A DNA stretch of 64,000 nucleotides from Methylocaldum sp002005105 (GCF_051027545.1 NZ_CP194902.1:2294001-2358000), one strand, 5' to 3'. Shown: positions 44,081 to 53,426, counted from the first letter of the stretch. Numbers and translations: made by a program. Notes: generated by a model from the letters alone, not told the origin.

Positions 44081-44548
44081 TTACATCTGTGTTTGCAGGT
44101 AGTTCTGTAGTCCGATTTTTTCGATGAGGCCGAGCTGAATCTCCAGCCAATAGGCGTGGTCCTCTTCTGTGTCCTTGAGAAGCGTCAGAAGGATATCCCG
44201 CGTAACGTAATCGCCGACGCTTTCACAAAACGCCATCGCTTCTTTGAGTTCGTCGATTACTTTGTATTCTAAAGTCAGGTCATTCTTGAGCATGCCTGGA
44301 ACATCCTGACCGATCTGCAGTGCGTTGCGCTTGCTGAGATCCGGCACACCTTCGAGGAATAGAATTCGGTTGATCAATCGGTCGGCATGGGACTGTTCTT
44401 CCTGCAATTCGTGATGAATGCGTTCATACAGTCGGTTAAATCCCCAATCCTTATACATCCGGGAGTGAATTAAATACTGATCGATGGAAGTCAGCTCGCC
44501 GATCAGCAAATGGTTTAAGCGCGCGATAACATCGGCATTGCCTTTCAT
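44081..44548 (-). CDS. bfr: Bacterioferritin subunit lacking the heme-ligand methionine
   Basis: 155 aa. Ferroxidase ligands Glu18, Glu51, His54, Glu94, Glu128 and His131 are all present (the last two shifted by one residue against E. coli). At position 52, where heme-binding bacterioferritin has Met, the sequence is EQSH, so Gln52. This subunit should keep iron oxidation but not coordinate heme by itself. GGAGAAC stands before ATG 44548. Some bacteria pair such a subunit with a Met52 type; no second copy is in the window. Confidence 0.93.
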   Translation of the reverse strand: MKGNADVIARLNHLLIGELTSIDQYLIHSRMYKDWGFNRLYERIHHELQEEQSHADRLINRILFLEGVPDLSKRNALQIGQDVPGMLKNDLTLEYKVIDELKEAMAFCESVGDYVTRDILLTLLKDTEEDHAYWLEIQLGLIEKIGLQNYLQTQM

Positions 44549-44714
44549 TTTGTTCTCCGTTGTGCAGCACCAAATCCCGCTTCGGATTAGACAAGCCCAC
44601 CGAAGTGAGTAAATTGAAACAGAATTACGTATACTAGTCACCCTTTAGCGCTCCGGGGATGTGCTGCCGGTTCGTCGGCGGCGCAGGGTGTTAGACAATT
44701 TCTGTGATAGACGC

Positions 44715-45236
44715 ATGACCCAAATAGAATACGAAGTCCGCGAACAGGATCTGGTTGCCTTCAACGAACATCAATTGCAGAACTCCGCGAGTTGGCAGAA
44801 AACCTTGCGTCGTCACCAGGCGATCTTCCCCGGTATCATGGCGCTCATCGCGCTGTTCTTGTGGTTTTACTATCAGGATACGCTTTCCGCGATCTACGTA
44901 GGTGTGATCGCTGCATTATGGGGCATTTTGACCCCCCTCTATTTCAAGGGAAGCCTGCGCAGACAGATCCGGAAACTGTACTCGGATGAAGAAAGAGCTT
45001 GCATCCTCGGTACATATACCTTGCGGGCCGAGCCGCATGTTTTGGTAGAGGTCAACCGGAACGGCGAGTCTCGGATGAAATGGGCCGATATTCTTCGCGT
45101 CGAGATGACCAAAAAATACGCCTTTCTTTTCGTAGGCATTGACACGGCTCTGATCATCCCCCGTGCTACCGTCAAAAAAGGGGACCTCCATGAGTTTGTC
45201 AAAGAAGCCGACCGGCGAATCGAGCAGGCTGCTTAA
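44715..45236 (+). CDS. YcxB-like membrane protein
   Basis: 173 aa. The soluble N-terminus MTQIEYEVREQDLVAFNEHQLQNS is followed by two close membrane helices (about 36-50 and 54-72) and a C-terminal domain with RAEPHVLVEVNRNGESRMKWADILRVEMTKKYAFLFV, the pattern of the YcxB-like family. Function unknown. ATG 44715 is chosen because the 18 upstream codons look random. Divergent from bfr. Confidence 0.8.
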   Translation: MTQIEYEVREQDLVAFNEHQLQNSASWQKTLRRHQAIFPGIMALIALFLWFYYQDTLSAIYVGVIAALWGILTPLYFKGSLRRQIRKLYSDEERACILGTYTLRAEPHVLVEVNRNGESRMKWADILRVEMTKKYAFLFVGIDTALIIPRATVKKGDLHEFVKEADRRIEQAA

Positions 45237-45289
45237 TTCCGCGCTGCCTTTCCGGCTAATGACCGGTGCCGGCTTGGCACCCCATTGGC

Positions 45290-47179
45290 ATGCTTAATTT
45301 CAAATCGGTCGCGTTAAGGCGAGGCCAGCGTCTTCTGTTTGACGAGGCTTCCTTCACCATCCATAGCGGTGAGAAGGTCGGTATCACTGGCGCGAACGGA
45401 GCCGGTAAATCCAGTTTGTTTCGTCTGGTTCTGGGCGAGATTCATGTCGATGCCGGCGAAATTTCGATGCCGCCGAATTTGGATATCGCCCATGTGGCCC
45501 AAGAAACCCCGGCTAGCGATCAGAACGCCTTGGACTATGTCATGGACGGTGATCGCGAATTGCGTCTCATCCAGGCCGGTCTTCACGACGCGGAGAAAAG
45601 CGGCGATGGTGAGAAGCTGGCACTGCTCCATTCTCGCCTAGACGCGATCGGAGGTTATGAAGCCAAGGCGCGCGCCGCCAAACTGATGTCCGGTCTCGGG
45701 TTTTCGCCGGGCGATGAGGCCAAGCCGGTAAATCGGTTTTCTGGCGGATGGCGAATGCGCCTCAACCTCGCGCAAGCGCTGATGTGTCGGTCGGATATGC
45801 TGCTTCTCGACGAACCGACCAATCACCTTGACTTGGATGCCGTGATTTGGCTTCAAGAGTGGCTGTCCCGATATGCCGGTACTCTGCTTTTGATTTCTCA
45901 TGATCGGGATTTTCTTGATGATATCGTCGATCATGTGCTTCATATCGAGAACCAAAAGGTTACGCTGTATTCCGGAAACTATTCGGCATTCGAGGCGAGA
46001 CGAGCGGAACTCTTGGGGCAACAACAAGCGGCCTATGAAAGACAGCAGCGCGAAGTCGCGCGTATTCAGTCGTTCGTAGATCGATTTCGTGCGCAAGCTA
46101 CCAAGGCGCGCCAGGTGCAAAGCCGCCTCAAGGCGTTGAGCAAGCTGGAATTGATTGCCGCGGCGCATGTCGACTCGCCTTTCAAATTTTCTTTTCTGCC
46201 GCCGGATAAGCTGCCTTCGCCTTTGTTGAAGCTGGATGAGGCTGGCGTGGGGTACGGTTCGACGCCTATCTTAAGCGGCGTTAATCTGACGTTGAATCCG
46301 GGCGAGCGGATAGGCCTTTTAGGCACAAATGGCGCAGGCAAATCCACCCTGATCAAATTATTGGCCGGTGTTTTGAGCCCAAGCTGCGGAGAGCGTTTGG
46401 AAGCGCAAGACCTGAGGGTCGGTTATTTTGCACAACACCAGCTCGAACAGTTGCGGGTCGATGAAAGTCCCCTTAAGCATTTGCAGCGACTTGATCCAAA
46501 TGCGGCAGAAAAGGATTTGCGCAATTTTCTTGCCGGTTTTGGTTTTTGCGGCGACCAGGCGTTGGCCGCAGTCGCGCCGTTTTCCGGTGGCGAGCGTGCC
46601 CGGCTTGCATTGGCTCTTTTGATTTATCAGAAGCCGAATCTTTTGTTGCTGGACGAGCCCACCAACCATCTCGATCTGAACGCACGTGACGCGCTTACGC
46701 TGGCCTTGCAGGATTATCAGGGAGCGATGGTGCTCGTTTCTCACGATCGCCATTTGCTCCGAACGGCTGCCGACGATTTCTGGTTAGTCGCCGACGGAAA
46801 GGCTGAGAAATTCGCTGGTGACTTGGATGATTACAGGCAGTGGCTGAGCAATCGACGTGCCATATCGCAAGCTTCGGCCGAAAGCAAGGCGGCACCGTCC
46901 CGCAAAGATCAACGGCGCCTGGATGCGGAGCGGCGGCGTGCGTTGAGACCCTTTCAGCAGGCGCTGGAACGGGCTGAAGCCTCTTTGGAGAAATTGACGT
47001 TCGAAAAGCGGCGTCTCGAAGAGCGGCTGGCAGATCCTGCGCTGTACGAGGGTGACTCGAAGGCGGACTTACAGTCTTTGCTCCTTGAAAAAGCTGAAAT
47101 TGACCGCCTACTGGTGGAAACCGAGTCCGCCTGGTTGGAGGCAAGTGAGGTGTTGGAATCGGTCTCGGGTGAAACTTGA
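45290..47179 (+). CDS. ABC-F ATPase, YheS-like
   Basis: 629 aa. Two nucleotide-binding domains in one chain without membrane segments: GANGAGKSS, FSGGWRMRLNLAQAL and LLDEPTNHLDLD, then GTNGAGKSTLIK, FSGGERARLALALL and LLLDEPTNHLDLN. An ABC-F linker helix (about 240-290) and a charged coiled-coil C-terminus (about 550-625) are present. ABC-F proteins act on the ribosome. Length and the C-terminal coil fit the YheS branch best. Confidence 0.93.
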   Translation: MLNFKSVALRRGQRLLFDEASFTIHSGEKVGITGANGAGKSSLFRLVLGEIHVDAGEISMPPNLDIAHVAQETPASDQNALDYVMDGDRELRLIQAGLHDAEKSGDGEKLALLHSRLDAIGGYEAKARAAKLMSGLGFSPGDEAKPVNRFSGGWRMRLNLAQALMCRSDMLLLDEPTNHLDLDAVIWLQEWLSRYAGTLLLISHDRDFLDDIVDHVLHIENQKVTLYSGNYSAFEARRAELLGQQQAAYERQQREVARIQSFVDRFRAQATKARQVQSRLKALSKLELIAAAHVDSPFKFSFLPPDKLPSPLLKLDEAGVGYGSTPILSGVNLTLNPGERIGLLGTNGAGKSTLIKLLAGVLSPSCGERLEAQDLRVGYFAQHQLEQLRVDESPLKHLQRLDPNAAEKDLRNFLAGFGFCGDQALAAVAPFSGGERARLALALLIYQKPNLLLLDEPTNHLDLNARDALTLALQDYQGAMVLVSHDRHLLRTAADDFWLVADGKAEKFAGDLDDYRQWLSNRRAISQASAESKAAPSRKDQRRLDAERRRALRPFQQALERAEASLEKLTFEKRRLEERLADPALYEGDSKADLQSLLLEKAEIDRLLVETESAWLEASEVLESVSGET

Positions 47180-47210
47180 GCGAGTTCGAATTTGCTGCCG
47201 AAGTGTAAAC

Positions 47211-47711
47211 ATGCCGCTGATAAAGCTGTTTCTCGATATCTGTTTTTTTAAGAAAGGACCTCGGGATGTTCCTGCGTCGAGCTTGCTGTTAGGGCTCGCG
47301 GTTCTCGCCTACTTGATCGTAGGTGTCGTGCTGCTCGGATTGGAACGCGATTGGAGCGGAGCGGTCGTCGAGGCCGTGGTTGAAGCTTTAATGCTGTTCG
47401 GCTTTCTTTATATGGCACTCTATCTGAGCCAGGGGATTCCCCGCCTGCAACAAACGGCGACCGCTTTATACGCATGTGATGCTTTGATCAGCACAGCCGC
47501 TGTTCCGCTCCTTGCCTGGCTGCTGGTGACACCGGAAGCCAAAGGGGTTTACATTTTTCTGACGCTTCTGATGCTTTGGCACTTGGCGGTAATTGGGCAT
47601 ATTTTGCGACATGCTTTGGCCATTTCATTCTTTTTCGGCTTGGGGTTGGCTTTCGGGTACGTAGTCGTAAGCTATCAAGTTATGATGATCCTGTTTGGTC
47701 GAACCATGTGA
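47211..47711 (+). CDS. Polytopic membrane protein of unknown function
   Basis: 166 aa with five likely membrane helices (LLLGLAVLAYLIVGVVLLGL, VVEALMLFGFLYMALYL, ACDALISTAAVPLLAWLLV, GVYIFLTLLMLWHLAVIGHIL and AISFFFGLGLAFGYVVVSYQVMMILF). It weakly resembles Yip1-type proteins, but I do not recognise a firm family. ATG 47211 lies 31 bp after the ABC-F stop and 27 bp precede the UspA gene, so it may be part of one transcript. Confidence 0.75.
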   Translation: MPLIKLFLDICFFKKGPRDVPASSLLLGLAVLAYLIVGVVLLGLERDWSGAVVEAVVEALMLFGFLYMALYLSQGIPRLQQTATALYACDALISTAAVPLLAWLLVTPEAKGVYIFLTLLMLWHLAVIGHILRHALAISFFFGLGLAFGYVVVSYQVMMILFGRTM

Positions 47712-47738
47712 GCGCAAGCAGAGAATAGGAGACTGGTG

Positions 47739-48176
47739 ATGACGTACCGGCAGATTTTATTGGCAGCCGATTTTTCCGAGCACGGGGAACAGGTGATCCA
47801 GCAGGCTCAGGATTTGGCGAAAAAGTACGACGCCAGACTTAGCATTATCCATGTCGTGGAAAATATGCCGGTCATGGATTCGTCTTATGGGCCGATTGTG
47901 CCGTTCGACATCGATCTGACAGATCAGATGATGGATGCGGCGCGGAAGCGTTTGGCAGAGATCGCCGATCGTTTGGCTATCCCTCAAGACAATCGCTGGG
48001 TTGAAATCGGAAGTCCCAAGGTGGAGATTATCCGCATTGCCAAGGAGCTGCAGGCAGATCTAATTGTCATCGGATCGCATGGCAGGCACGGCATCAGTCT
48101 GTTGCTCGGTTCTACGGCCGCCAGCGTGATTCACCATGCTGAGTGCGACGTTCTGGCTGTTCGTCTCCGGGGTTAG
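47739..48176 (+). CDS. Universal stress protein UspA family
   Basis: 145 aa. The UspA fold starts YRQILLAADFSEHGEQVI and ends with the ATP-binding pattern VIGSHGRHGISLLLGSTAASVIHHAECDVLAVR (G-2x-G-9x-G-S/T type). It is therefore likely a nucleotide-binding Usp. AGGAG stands 8 bp before ATG 47739; GTG 47736 is equally possible. Confidence 0.93.
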   Translation: MTYRQILLAADFSEHGEQVIQQAQDLAKKYDARLSIIHVVENMPVMDSSYGPIVPFDIDLTDQMMDAARKRLAEIADRLAIPQDNRWVEIGSPKVEIIRIAKELQADLIVIGSHGRHGISLLLGSTAASVIHHAECDVLAVRLRG

Positions 48177-48215
48177 ATTTTGATTTCTCATTGATTGACA
48201 AGGAGGTCAAGGATT

Positions 48216-48791
48216 ATGAATTTGTTTAATCGCTGGATGTGGTTGCTGCTGGGTGGTGCGCTGCTAATCGCCAGTGATGCAGTCATTTCAGAGGAGTTTA
48301 AAGGAGGGCAGGGCATGTCCATGAAGATCGAATCGTCAGCATTTATGCATAACGGCGATATGCCACAGCGCTTCACTTGTGACGGTCAAGACGTGTCGCC
48401 GCCGTTGTCCTGGTCCGGGATTCCCGAGGGCGCGAAAAGCTTGGTGTTGATTGTGGACGATCCCGATGCACCGGATCCGAAGGCGCCGAAGATGACATGG
48501 GTCCACTGGGTGCTCTACAACATTCCGACAAGCTCGAGCGGTTTATCGGAGGGAATTTCGTCGCAGTCTTTGCCCGCCGACACTGCCGAAGGAGTCAACG
48601 ATTGGAAGCGGACGGGCTATGGCGGGCCATGCCCGCCAGTAGGGCGGCATCGGTATTTCCATAAGCTTTACGCACTCGATACTGTTTTGTCTGGACTGCA
48701 TAAGCCCACGAAAGCCCAGCTCGAAAAAGCCATGCAAGGACATGTTTTGGCGCAGGCCGAGTTGATCGGCGTTTATCAGCGTATTAAATGA
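48216..48791 (+). CDS. YbhB/YbcL (PEBP) family protein, exported
   Basis: 191 aa. A signal peptide (MWLLLGGALLIASDAVISEE) precedes a phosphatidylethanolamine-binding-protein domain: IPQRF-like MPQRFTCDGQDVSPPLSW, LVLIVDDPDAPDPKAPKMTWVHWVLYNIP and YGGPCPPVGRHRYFHKLYALD, the ligand-pocket motifs. AAGGAGGT lies 9 bp before ATG 48216. Natural ligand unknown. Confidence 0.93.
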   Translation: MNLFNRWMWLLLGGALLIASDAVISEEFKGGQGMSMKIESSAFMHNGDMPQRFTCDGQDVSPPLSWSGIPEGAKSLVLIVDDPDAPDPKAPKMTWVHWVLYNIPTSSSGLSEGISSQSLPADTAEGVNDWKRTGYGGPCPPVGRHRYFHKLYALDTVLSGLHKPTKAQLEKAMQGHVLAQAELIGVYQRIK

Positions 48792-48810
48792 TACTGGCCG
48801 ACGAATCTTC

Positions 48811-50268
48811 TTATTTTTTCCAGTATGCCGGCGTAAACAAAATCAGCGCCGTAAAAACCTCAATGCGGCCGAGAAACATGGCCAGGGTACAGGTCCATGT
48901 CTGGAAATCCGTTAGCCCCGCGAAATTGCCGGCTGGCCCTACCTGGTTTAGTCCGGGACCCATGTTGTTGATGCAGGCAATGATGGCGGAAAAGGACGAG
49001 ACGAAATCTAGGCCACTGATGACCAGCAACAAGGTCAGAATCACGACGCTCATGAAATAGACGAAGATGAATCCGAGTACCGCGAGAATAATATTCGATG
49101 GAATGACCATGTTGCCAAGCTTGAGGGGGTTCACGGTCGTGGGATGCGTCAGTATGAGCATCTGCAGCTGACTTTGCTTGACCAGAATTAGGGTTCTCAT
49201 CATTTTGATGCCGCCACCGGTGGAGCCGGTGCAGGCTGAGACGGAGCTCAAGAAGAGCATCCATAGCGGCGCAAATAATGGCCATTGGTTGAAGTCGACG
49301 CTGGCGTAGCCACAATCGGTAGCTGCGGAGACCAGATTGAAGCTCGTGTGTCGAAAGGCTGTCCAATAGTCAGCATAAGTACCCTGCTGCCAAAGATAGA
49401 AAGCGACACCCACGCAGCTGGCGATAATCAGGATCAGAAAAGGCGCCACCTCGATATCATGCTTGTAAGGGGCAAAGGTCCTGCTATGGATCGCCAGGAA
49501 GTGCGTGGCAAAATTGATTCCCGCGAGCAGCATGAAAATGGTGAGGACGCCCTCGATTTGCGGCGAATCGAAATAGCCTATGCTGGCATCGTGTGTTGAA
49601 AACCCGCCTAGCCCCATGGCGGAAAAGGCATGACAGATTGCGTCCAGCCAGTTCATCCCAGCTAGTTTGAGCGATCCGATACAGATGACGGTAATGCCGG
49701 CATAAACCAGCCAGAGGTTTTTGGCTGTCTCGGTAATGCGAGGAGTGAGTTTGCTCTCCTTCATGGGGCCTGGGGTCTCGGCCATAAACAACTGCCGTCC
49801 GCCGACACCGAGTACCGGCAGAATTGCGACAACTAAAACGATGATTCCCATGCCTCCCAGCCATTGAAGTTCGTGTCGCCATAAGTTGATGGCCGGAGGC
49901 AATTCATCCAAACCAGTCAGGATTGTTGCGCCGCTCGTTGTGAGCCCGGACATGGCTTCGAAATAGGCGTCGGTGAATGACAAATCCTTGAGGTAGGACA
50001 TCAGAGGAAAGGTCGCGAACGCCGCCATTCCCGTCCAGGCGAGCACCACGAGCAAGAACCCATCCTTGGCTTTCAATTCGCGCTGGAATTTTCTCGTCGT
50101 GAGCCATAAAAGTCCGCCGGCGGCTAGAGTGAGCAGCATGTCTTCGATAAACAACGAAACCGTCCCGTCACGGTAACTTAACGAGGTCAGGATAGGTAAC
50201 GCGTAAGTCACGCTGAAAACCATCAGCATTAGGCCGAAAACTCTAGCGAGGGATAAGAATCGATTCAT
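48811..50268 (-). CDS. trkH: Trk-type potassium uptake protein TrkH
   Basis: 485 aa, the usual length, with about ten membrane helices. Four pore-loop repeats are visible, including SGLTTSGATIL, SAMGLGGFSTHDASIGYF, VSAATDCGYASVDF and INNMGPGLNQVGPAGN. SACTGSTGGGIKMMRTLIL is the conserved helix near repeat 3-4. It needs the cytosolic NAD-binding partner TrkA, which is not in the window. No terminator is evident. Confidence 0.95.
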   Translation of the reverse strand: MNRFLSLARVFGLMLMVFSVTYALPILTSLSYRDGTVSLFIEDMLLTLAAGGLLWLTTRKFQRELKAKDGFLLVVLAWTGMAAFATFPLMSYLKDLSFTDAYFEAMSGLTTSGATILTGLDELPPAINLWRHELQWLGGMGIIVLVVAILPVLGVGGRQLFMAETPGPMKESKLTPRITETAKNLWLVYAGITVICIGSLKLAGMNWLDAICHAFSAMGLGGFSTHDASIGYFDSPQIEGVLTIFMLLAGINFATHFLAIHSRTFAPYKHDIEVAPFLILIIASCVGVAFYLWQQGTYADYWTAFRHTSFNLVSAATDCGYASVDFNQWPLFAPLWMLFLSSVSACTGSTGGGIKMMRTLILVKQSQLQMLILTHPTTVNPLKLGNMVIPSNIILAVLGFIFVYFMSVVILTLLLVISGLDFVSSFSAIIACINNMGPGLNQVGPAGNFAGLTDFQTWTCTLAMFLGRIEVFTALILFTPAYWKK

Positions 50269-50560
50269 CTGACAAGAACCCTATAACATCAAACCAAAGG
50301 GTCACTAAAAGAAACTCTCGACCCGCGGTCGAAAGAGCGAGGAATTGCGCTTGTCTGCAATCGATTCCACCTTAGATATCGCTAGATTGACCCTGAAACA
50401 TACCTCGATTGGCTGTTTCGTTGAAAGGCGGGAGTTTTGGTGTAAAGCTGACTGAAGGGAGTCAGCCATGGCTGGCGATTGTGTGGAGTATCGTAGAGCC
50501 GTTGATGATGGATTGAGTCGATAGATACAGCATGAGTCAGCCGTTCACGGAAAGCGGGTT

Positions 50561-50648
50561 TGGTGCCTCGGGCCGGAATCGAACCGGCACGCCGGGTTAG
50601 GGCGCGGGATTTTAAGTCCCGTGTGTCTACCTATTCCACCACCGAGGC
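50561..50648 (-). tRNA. tRNA-Leu (UAA)
   Basis: Acceptor arms GCCTCGG and CCGAGGC, T-arm CCGGTTCGATTCCGG, a long type II variable arm, and anticodon loop CTTAAAA, giving anticodon UAA. The 3' CCA is encoded (50561-50563). It precedes trkH on the same strand. Confidence 0.97.
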
Positions 50649-50664
50649 AAATAGACTTGAATCC

Positions 50665-51312
50665 TCATCGGAGGGGAGTGTCGCTGATAAGGTCGTATCT
50701 TGTCGCTAACCGAGTCAGCTCTACGTCGTTCTTGACAGACAGTTTGTCATACGCCCGATACCGGTATGTATTGACCGTTTTGGGGCTTATCGTCAGCATG
50801 TCCGCCATGTCCTGAATCGACCGGCCTTGAAGTGTCATGATGACGACTTGCAGTTCGCGGTACGATAGATCGTTAAACGGCGACGAGGATTGATCGGCCA
50901 GTTTGGCCAAGGCCATTTTACTGGCAACGTCCTGACTAAGATATCGTTTGCCCTCGGATACCGTCCGAATAGCATTGATCAACTCGCTGATAGGACAGCT
51001 CTTCGAAACATAGCCGTGAGCGCCCAAATTTAGGAGTTGGTGCGGGAATGGTCCATCAGCATACACACTCAAAGCCACAATTTTCACCAGTGGATGTTTT
51101 TGACTGATCTTTCGGCATGCTTCAATCCCGCCTATACCCGGCATATTGATATCCATAACGATCAAGTCGGGACTCAGCCGGTCAGCTTGCTCGATGGCCT
51201 CTTCGCCCGAGCACGCTATACCGATTACCTTCATGTCCTCGGCTTCGTTCAGTAAGTGCTCGATGCCCGCTCGAACCAGTTCATGATCATCTACCAGGAG
51301 AATGCCGATCAT
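50665..51312 (-). CDS. GacA/UvrY-type response regulator (NarL/FixJ family)
   Basis: 215 aa. A receiver domain has D8, D9 and phosphoacceptor D54 (IVMDINMPGIGGIEAC); a C-terminal LuxR-type HTH has LSYRELQVVIMTLQGRSIQDMADMLTISPKTVNTYRYRAYDKL. The PGIGG-EA-RK block, SPKTVNTYRYR and the DVELTRLATR end are the GacA/UvrY pattern. That regulator, with a BarA/GacS kinase, turns on CsrB/RsmZ-type RNAs. It lies between two tRNA genes; the uvrC gene often next to it is absent. Confidence 0.85.
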   Translation of the reverse strand: MIGILLVDDHELVRAGIEHLLNEAEDMKVIGIACSGEEAIEQADRLSPDLIVMDINMPGIGGIEACRKISQKHPLVKIVALSVYADGPFPHQLLNLGAHGYVSKSCPISELINAIRTVSEGKRYLSQDVASKMALAKLADQSSSPFNDLSYRELQVVIMTLQGRSIQDMADMLTISPKTVNTYRYRAYDKLSVKNDVELTRLATRYDLISDTPLR

Positions 51313-51356
51313 AACGTCAATGGCTAAAACTGGACTAGAGCGCTTACCTTAGAATA

Positions 51357-51446
51357 TGGCGGAGAGGGAGGGATTCGAACCCCCGGACGGGATCAACCGT
51401 CAACGGTTTTCAAGACCGCCGCTTTAAACCGCTCAGCCACCTCTCC
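51357..51446 (-). tRNA. tRNA-Ser (UGA)
   Basis: Acceptor GGAGAGG/CCTCTCC, D-arm start TGGCTGAGCGG, a long variable arm, T-arm GGGGGTTCGAATCCCTC, and anticodon loop CTTGAAA, giving UGA. CCA is encoded at 51357-51359. Confidence 0.97.
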
Positions 51447-51503
51447 TCGATTCATCAAACATTCTCCTATAAGGATAACGTATAAGCCTCTTCGGTTCTA
51501 TCT

Positions 51504-52217
51504 TTACGCTTTCCAGAGACATTTCCCGTTGCTTGCCTTATCGATAGCATCAAGTCTGGCGGCATGCGCTTGGAGTTCCGTTTCGCTGCAACGGATTATT
51601 TTAAGCTGAGGGCGATTTATTGAGAGGGTCAATTTTGGCGTTTGCTGTAATTTGTCCGTACCCTCATCTGTCGATTCCGGCTCCAATACCAGTAAAGTCT
51701 GGCCACCGGTCATGGCGAGATAGACTTCGGCTAGGATCTCGGCATCGAGTAGAGCGCCGTGCAGTTCTCTGTGTCGATTGTCTACACCATATCGTTTGCA
51801 CAATGCGTCCAGATTGTTGCGCTGTCCGGGATGTTTCTTTTTGGCGAGCACCAACGTATCCAGAACGGTGCAATATTCCGCCACGCTGGCAAAGCCGCTG
51901 GATAGCAATTGCAGTTCATGGTTGAGAAAGCCCACATCGAACGGAGCATTGTGGATAACCAGTTCAGCGCCTTTGATATAAGCCAAAAGGTCCTCGGCGA
52001 TATCGGCAAAGCGAGGTTTATCGGCTAGAAATTCGGCGCTCAGTCCATGTACCTCAACGGCTCCTGGATCAATGTTCCGCTCTGGATTCAGATAGACGTG
52101 AAAGCGATTTCCTGTCAGCCTGCGACTGATGAGTTCCACGCAGCCGATTTCAATGATGCGGTGCCCTTCTGCAGGGTCGAGCCCAGTTGTTTCAGTATCA
52201 AGTACGACTTGTCGCAT
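51504..52217 (-). CDS. dnaQ: DNA polymerase III epsilon subunit (3'-5' exonuclease)
   Basis: 237 aa. DEDDh proofreading exonuclease: Exo I LDTETTGLD, Exo II IHNAPFDVGFLNHEL, Exo III HRELHGALLDAEILAEVY. A short C-terminal tail should bind the polymerase alpha subunit. The 5' end overlaps rnhA by 20 bp on the same strand, whereas in E. coli the two genes are divergent. Confidence 0.96.
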   Translation of the reverse strand: MRQVVLDTETTGLDPAEGHRIIEIGCVELISRRLTGNRFHVYLNPERNIDPGAVEVHGLSAEFLADKPRFADIAEDLLAYIKGAELVIHNAPFDVGFLNHELQLLSSGFASVAEYCTVLDTLVLAKKKHPGQRNNLDALCKRYGVDNRHRELHGALLDAEILAEVYLAMTGGQTLLVLEPESTDEGTDKLQQTPKLTLSINRPQLKIIRCSETELQAHAARLDAIDKASNGKCLWKA

Positions 52218-52686
52218 GAATTGTTTTCGCCTGTTCTGGCGCTGTAGGTTCTAACAGTTCGTCTATCCCTCGGTTGGCAAGTGCGTCGGCGCGCTCATTC
52301 TCGATATGCCCAGTGTGTCCCTTTATCCATTTCCACTCGACGCTATGGTCTTGTTGAGCGGCTACGAGACGCTGCCAAAGATCGACGTTCTTGACCGACT
52401 TCTTTGCTGATGTTTTCCACCCTCGTCGGATCCAGTCCGGTAACCACTCGGAAATGCCCTTGAGAACATAAAGAGAATCCGTCGTTATGCAGACCTTGCT
52501 GGGTCTTTTCAAGGCTTCCAATCCTTTGATTGCCGCCATGAGCTCCATGCGGTTATTCGTAGTGTTGGGCTCTGCTCCGTAGAGCTCCATCTCTTTGCTT
52601 TTGTACTTCAACACTACGCCCCACCCTCCGGGTCCCGGATTGCCGCGGCAAGCGCCATCCGTGTAGATGTTAACTGTGTTAGTCAC
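52198..52686 (-). CDS. rnhA: Ribonuclease HI
   Basis: 162 aa. It cleaves RNA in RNA-DNA hybrids. Catalytic residues are seen in YTDGACRGNPG (Asp), NNRMELMAA (Glu), TTDSLYV (Asp) and HIENERADALA (Asp). GTG 52686 is chosen because AGAGG stands 5 bp upstream and the protein then starts right at the first strand; a longer frame would run into the methyltransferase gene. It lies 8 bp after that gene and overlaps dnaQ, forming one operon. Confidence 0.96.
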   Translation of the reverse strand: MTNTVNIYTDGACRGNPGPGGWGVVLKYKSKEMELYGAEPNTTNNRMELMAAIKGLEALKRPSKVCITTDSLYVLKGISEWLPDWIRRGWKTSAKKSVKNVDLWQRLVAAQQDHSVEWKWIKGHTGHIENERADALANRGIDELLEPTAPEQAKTIHATSRT

Positions 52687-52694
52687 GGTGCCTC

Positions 52695-53426
52695 TTACTG
52701 TAAAGTTTCGAGCATGTGGCTGGGCACTAAACCCGGTGCGCTGACCCATTTTGGCGTGATTGGTATCAACGTGTAAGTTCTTTTAACCGCTTTTATGCCG
52801 AATGCGAATGACAGATTAGCGCGAGATTTGCTGAAAAATGAGTTGGGTTTTTGTATCACTTTGGACGACGCAATGCTGAATGCCGCACTGTATTCAGCAT
52901 CGAATTTTAGAAGGCTCAACCAGTCTAACAAGCGGTAGCAGCTGATAAAGTTGAGCTGCCAAAATGATGAGCGTCGCGGAAGATATTGAAGGATGCCGTG
53001 CACGCTCCAGGGATTAAAGCCAAGGACGAAGAGTCTGCCATTAGGTTTTAGCACGCGTTCAACCTCGTGTAAGACTTCGTGCTTGTTGATTTCGAAGTCG
53101 ATGACATGAGGCAAAATTAAGATATCTATGCTTGCGGTCGCGACGGGTAGTGCGTTTGGATACCCCGTGATTACCTGTTTGGTATAAGGCTCGCCCCGAT
53201 GCTCAGCGCTAACAAGGACGAAGTTATGAATAAATATTTCATCAATATATAAATTCTCGCATCCTAGTAAGCCGACTTGTAAAATTTTTTGATTGTAAGT
53301 AGGATTCAGCGAACTTTGGAGGTAGGATGCCTCGATGGTTTGTAGTATTTGCCCTAGGGTTGTGGCGTGATACCACTCCAGAAATACCTGGCGAGGGTGA
53401 GGCGACGGTGTGCGTTTGGTTTTCAT
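52695..53426 (-). CDS. SAM-dependent methyltransferase (type 11 like)
   Basis: 243 aa. A class I methyltransferase fold with a weak motif I (ILQVGLLGCEN), motif with ATASIDILILPHVIDFEINKHEVLHEVERVLKPNGRLFVLGFNPWS and the following strand. It lies upstream of rnhA-dnaQ, a place usual for this gene in many proteobacteria (next to gloB, not present here). Substrate unknown. The G-rich SAM loop is degenerate, which is normal in this subgroup. Confidence 0.88.
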   Translation of the reverse strand: MKTKRTPSPHPRQVFLEWYHATTLGQILQTIEASYLQSSLNPTYNQKILQVGLLGCENLYIDEIFIHNFVLVSAEHRGEPYTKQVITGYPNALPVATASIDILILPHVIDFEINKHEVLHEVERVLKPNGRLFVLGFNPWSVHGILQYLPRRSSFWQLNFISCYRLLDWLSLLKFDAEYSAAFSIASSKVIQKPNSFFSKSRANLSFAFGIKAVKRTYTLIPITPKWVSAPGLVPSHMLETLQ

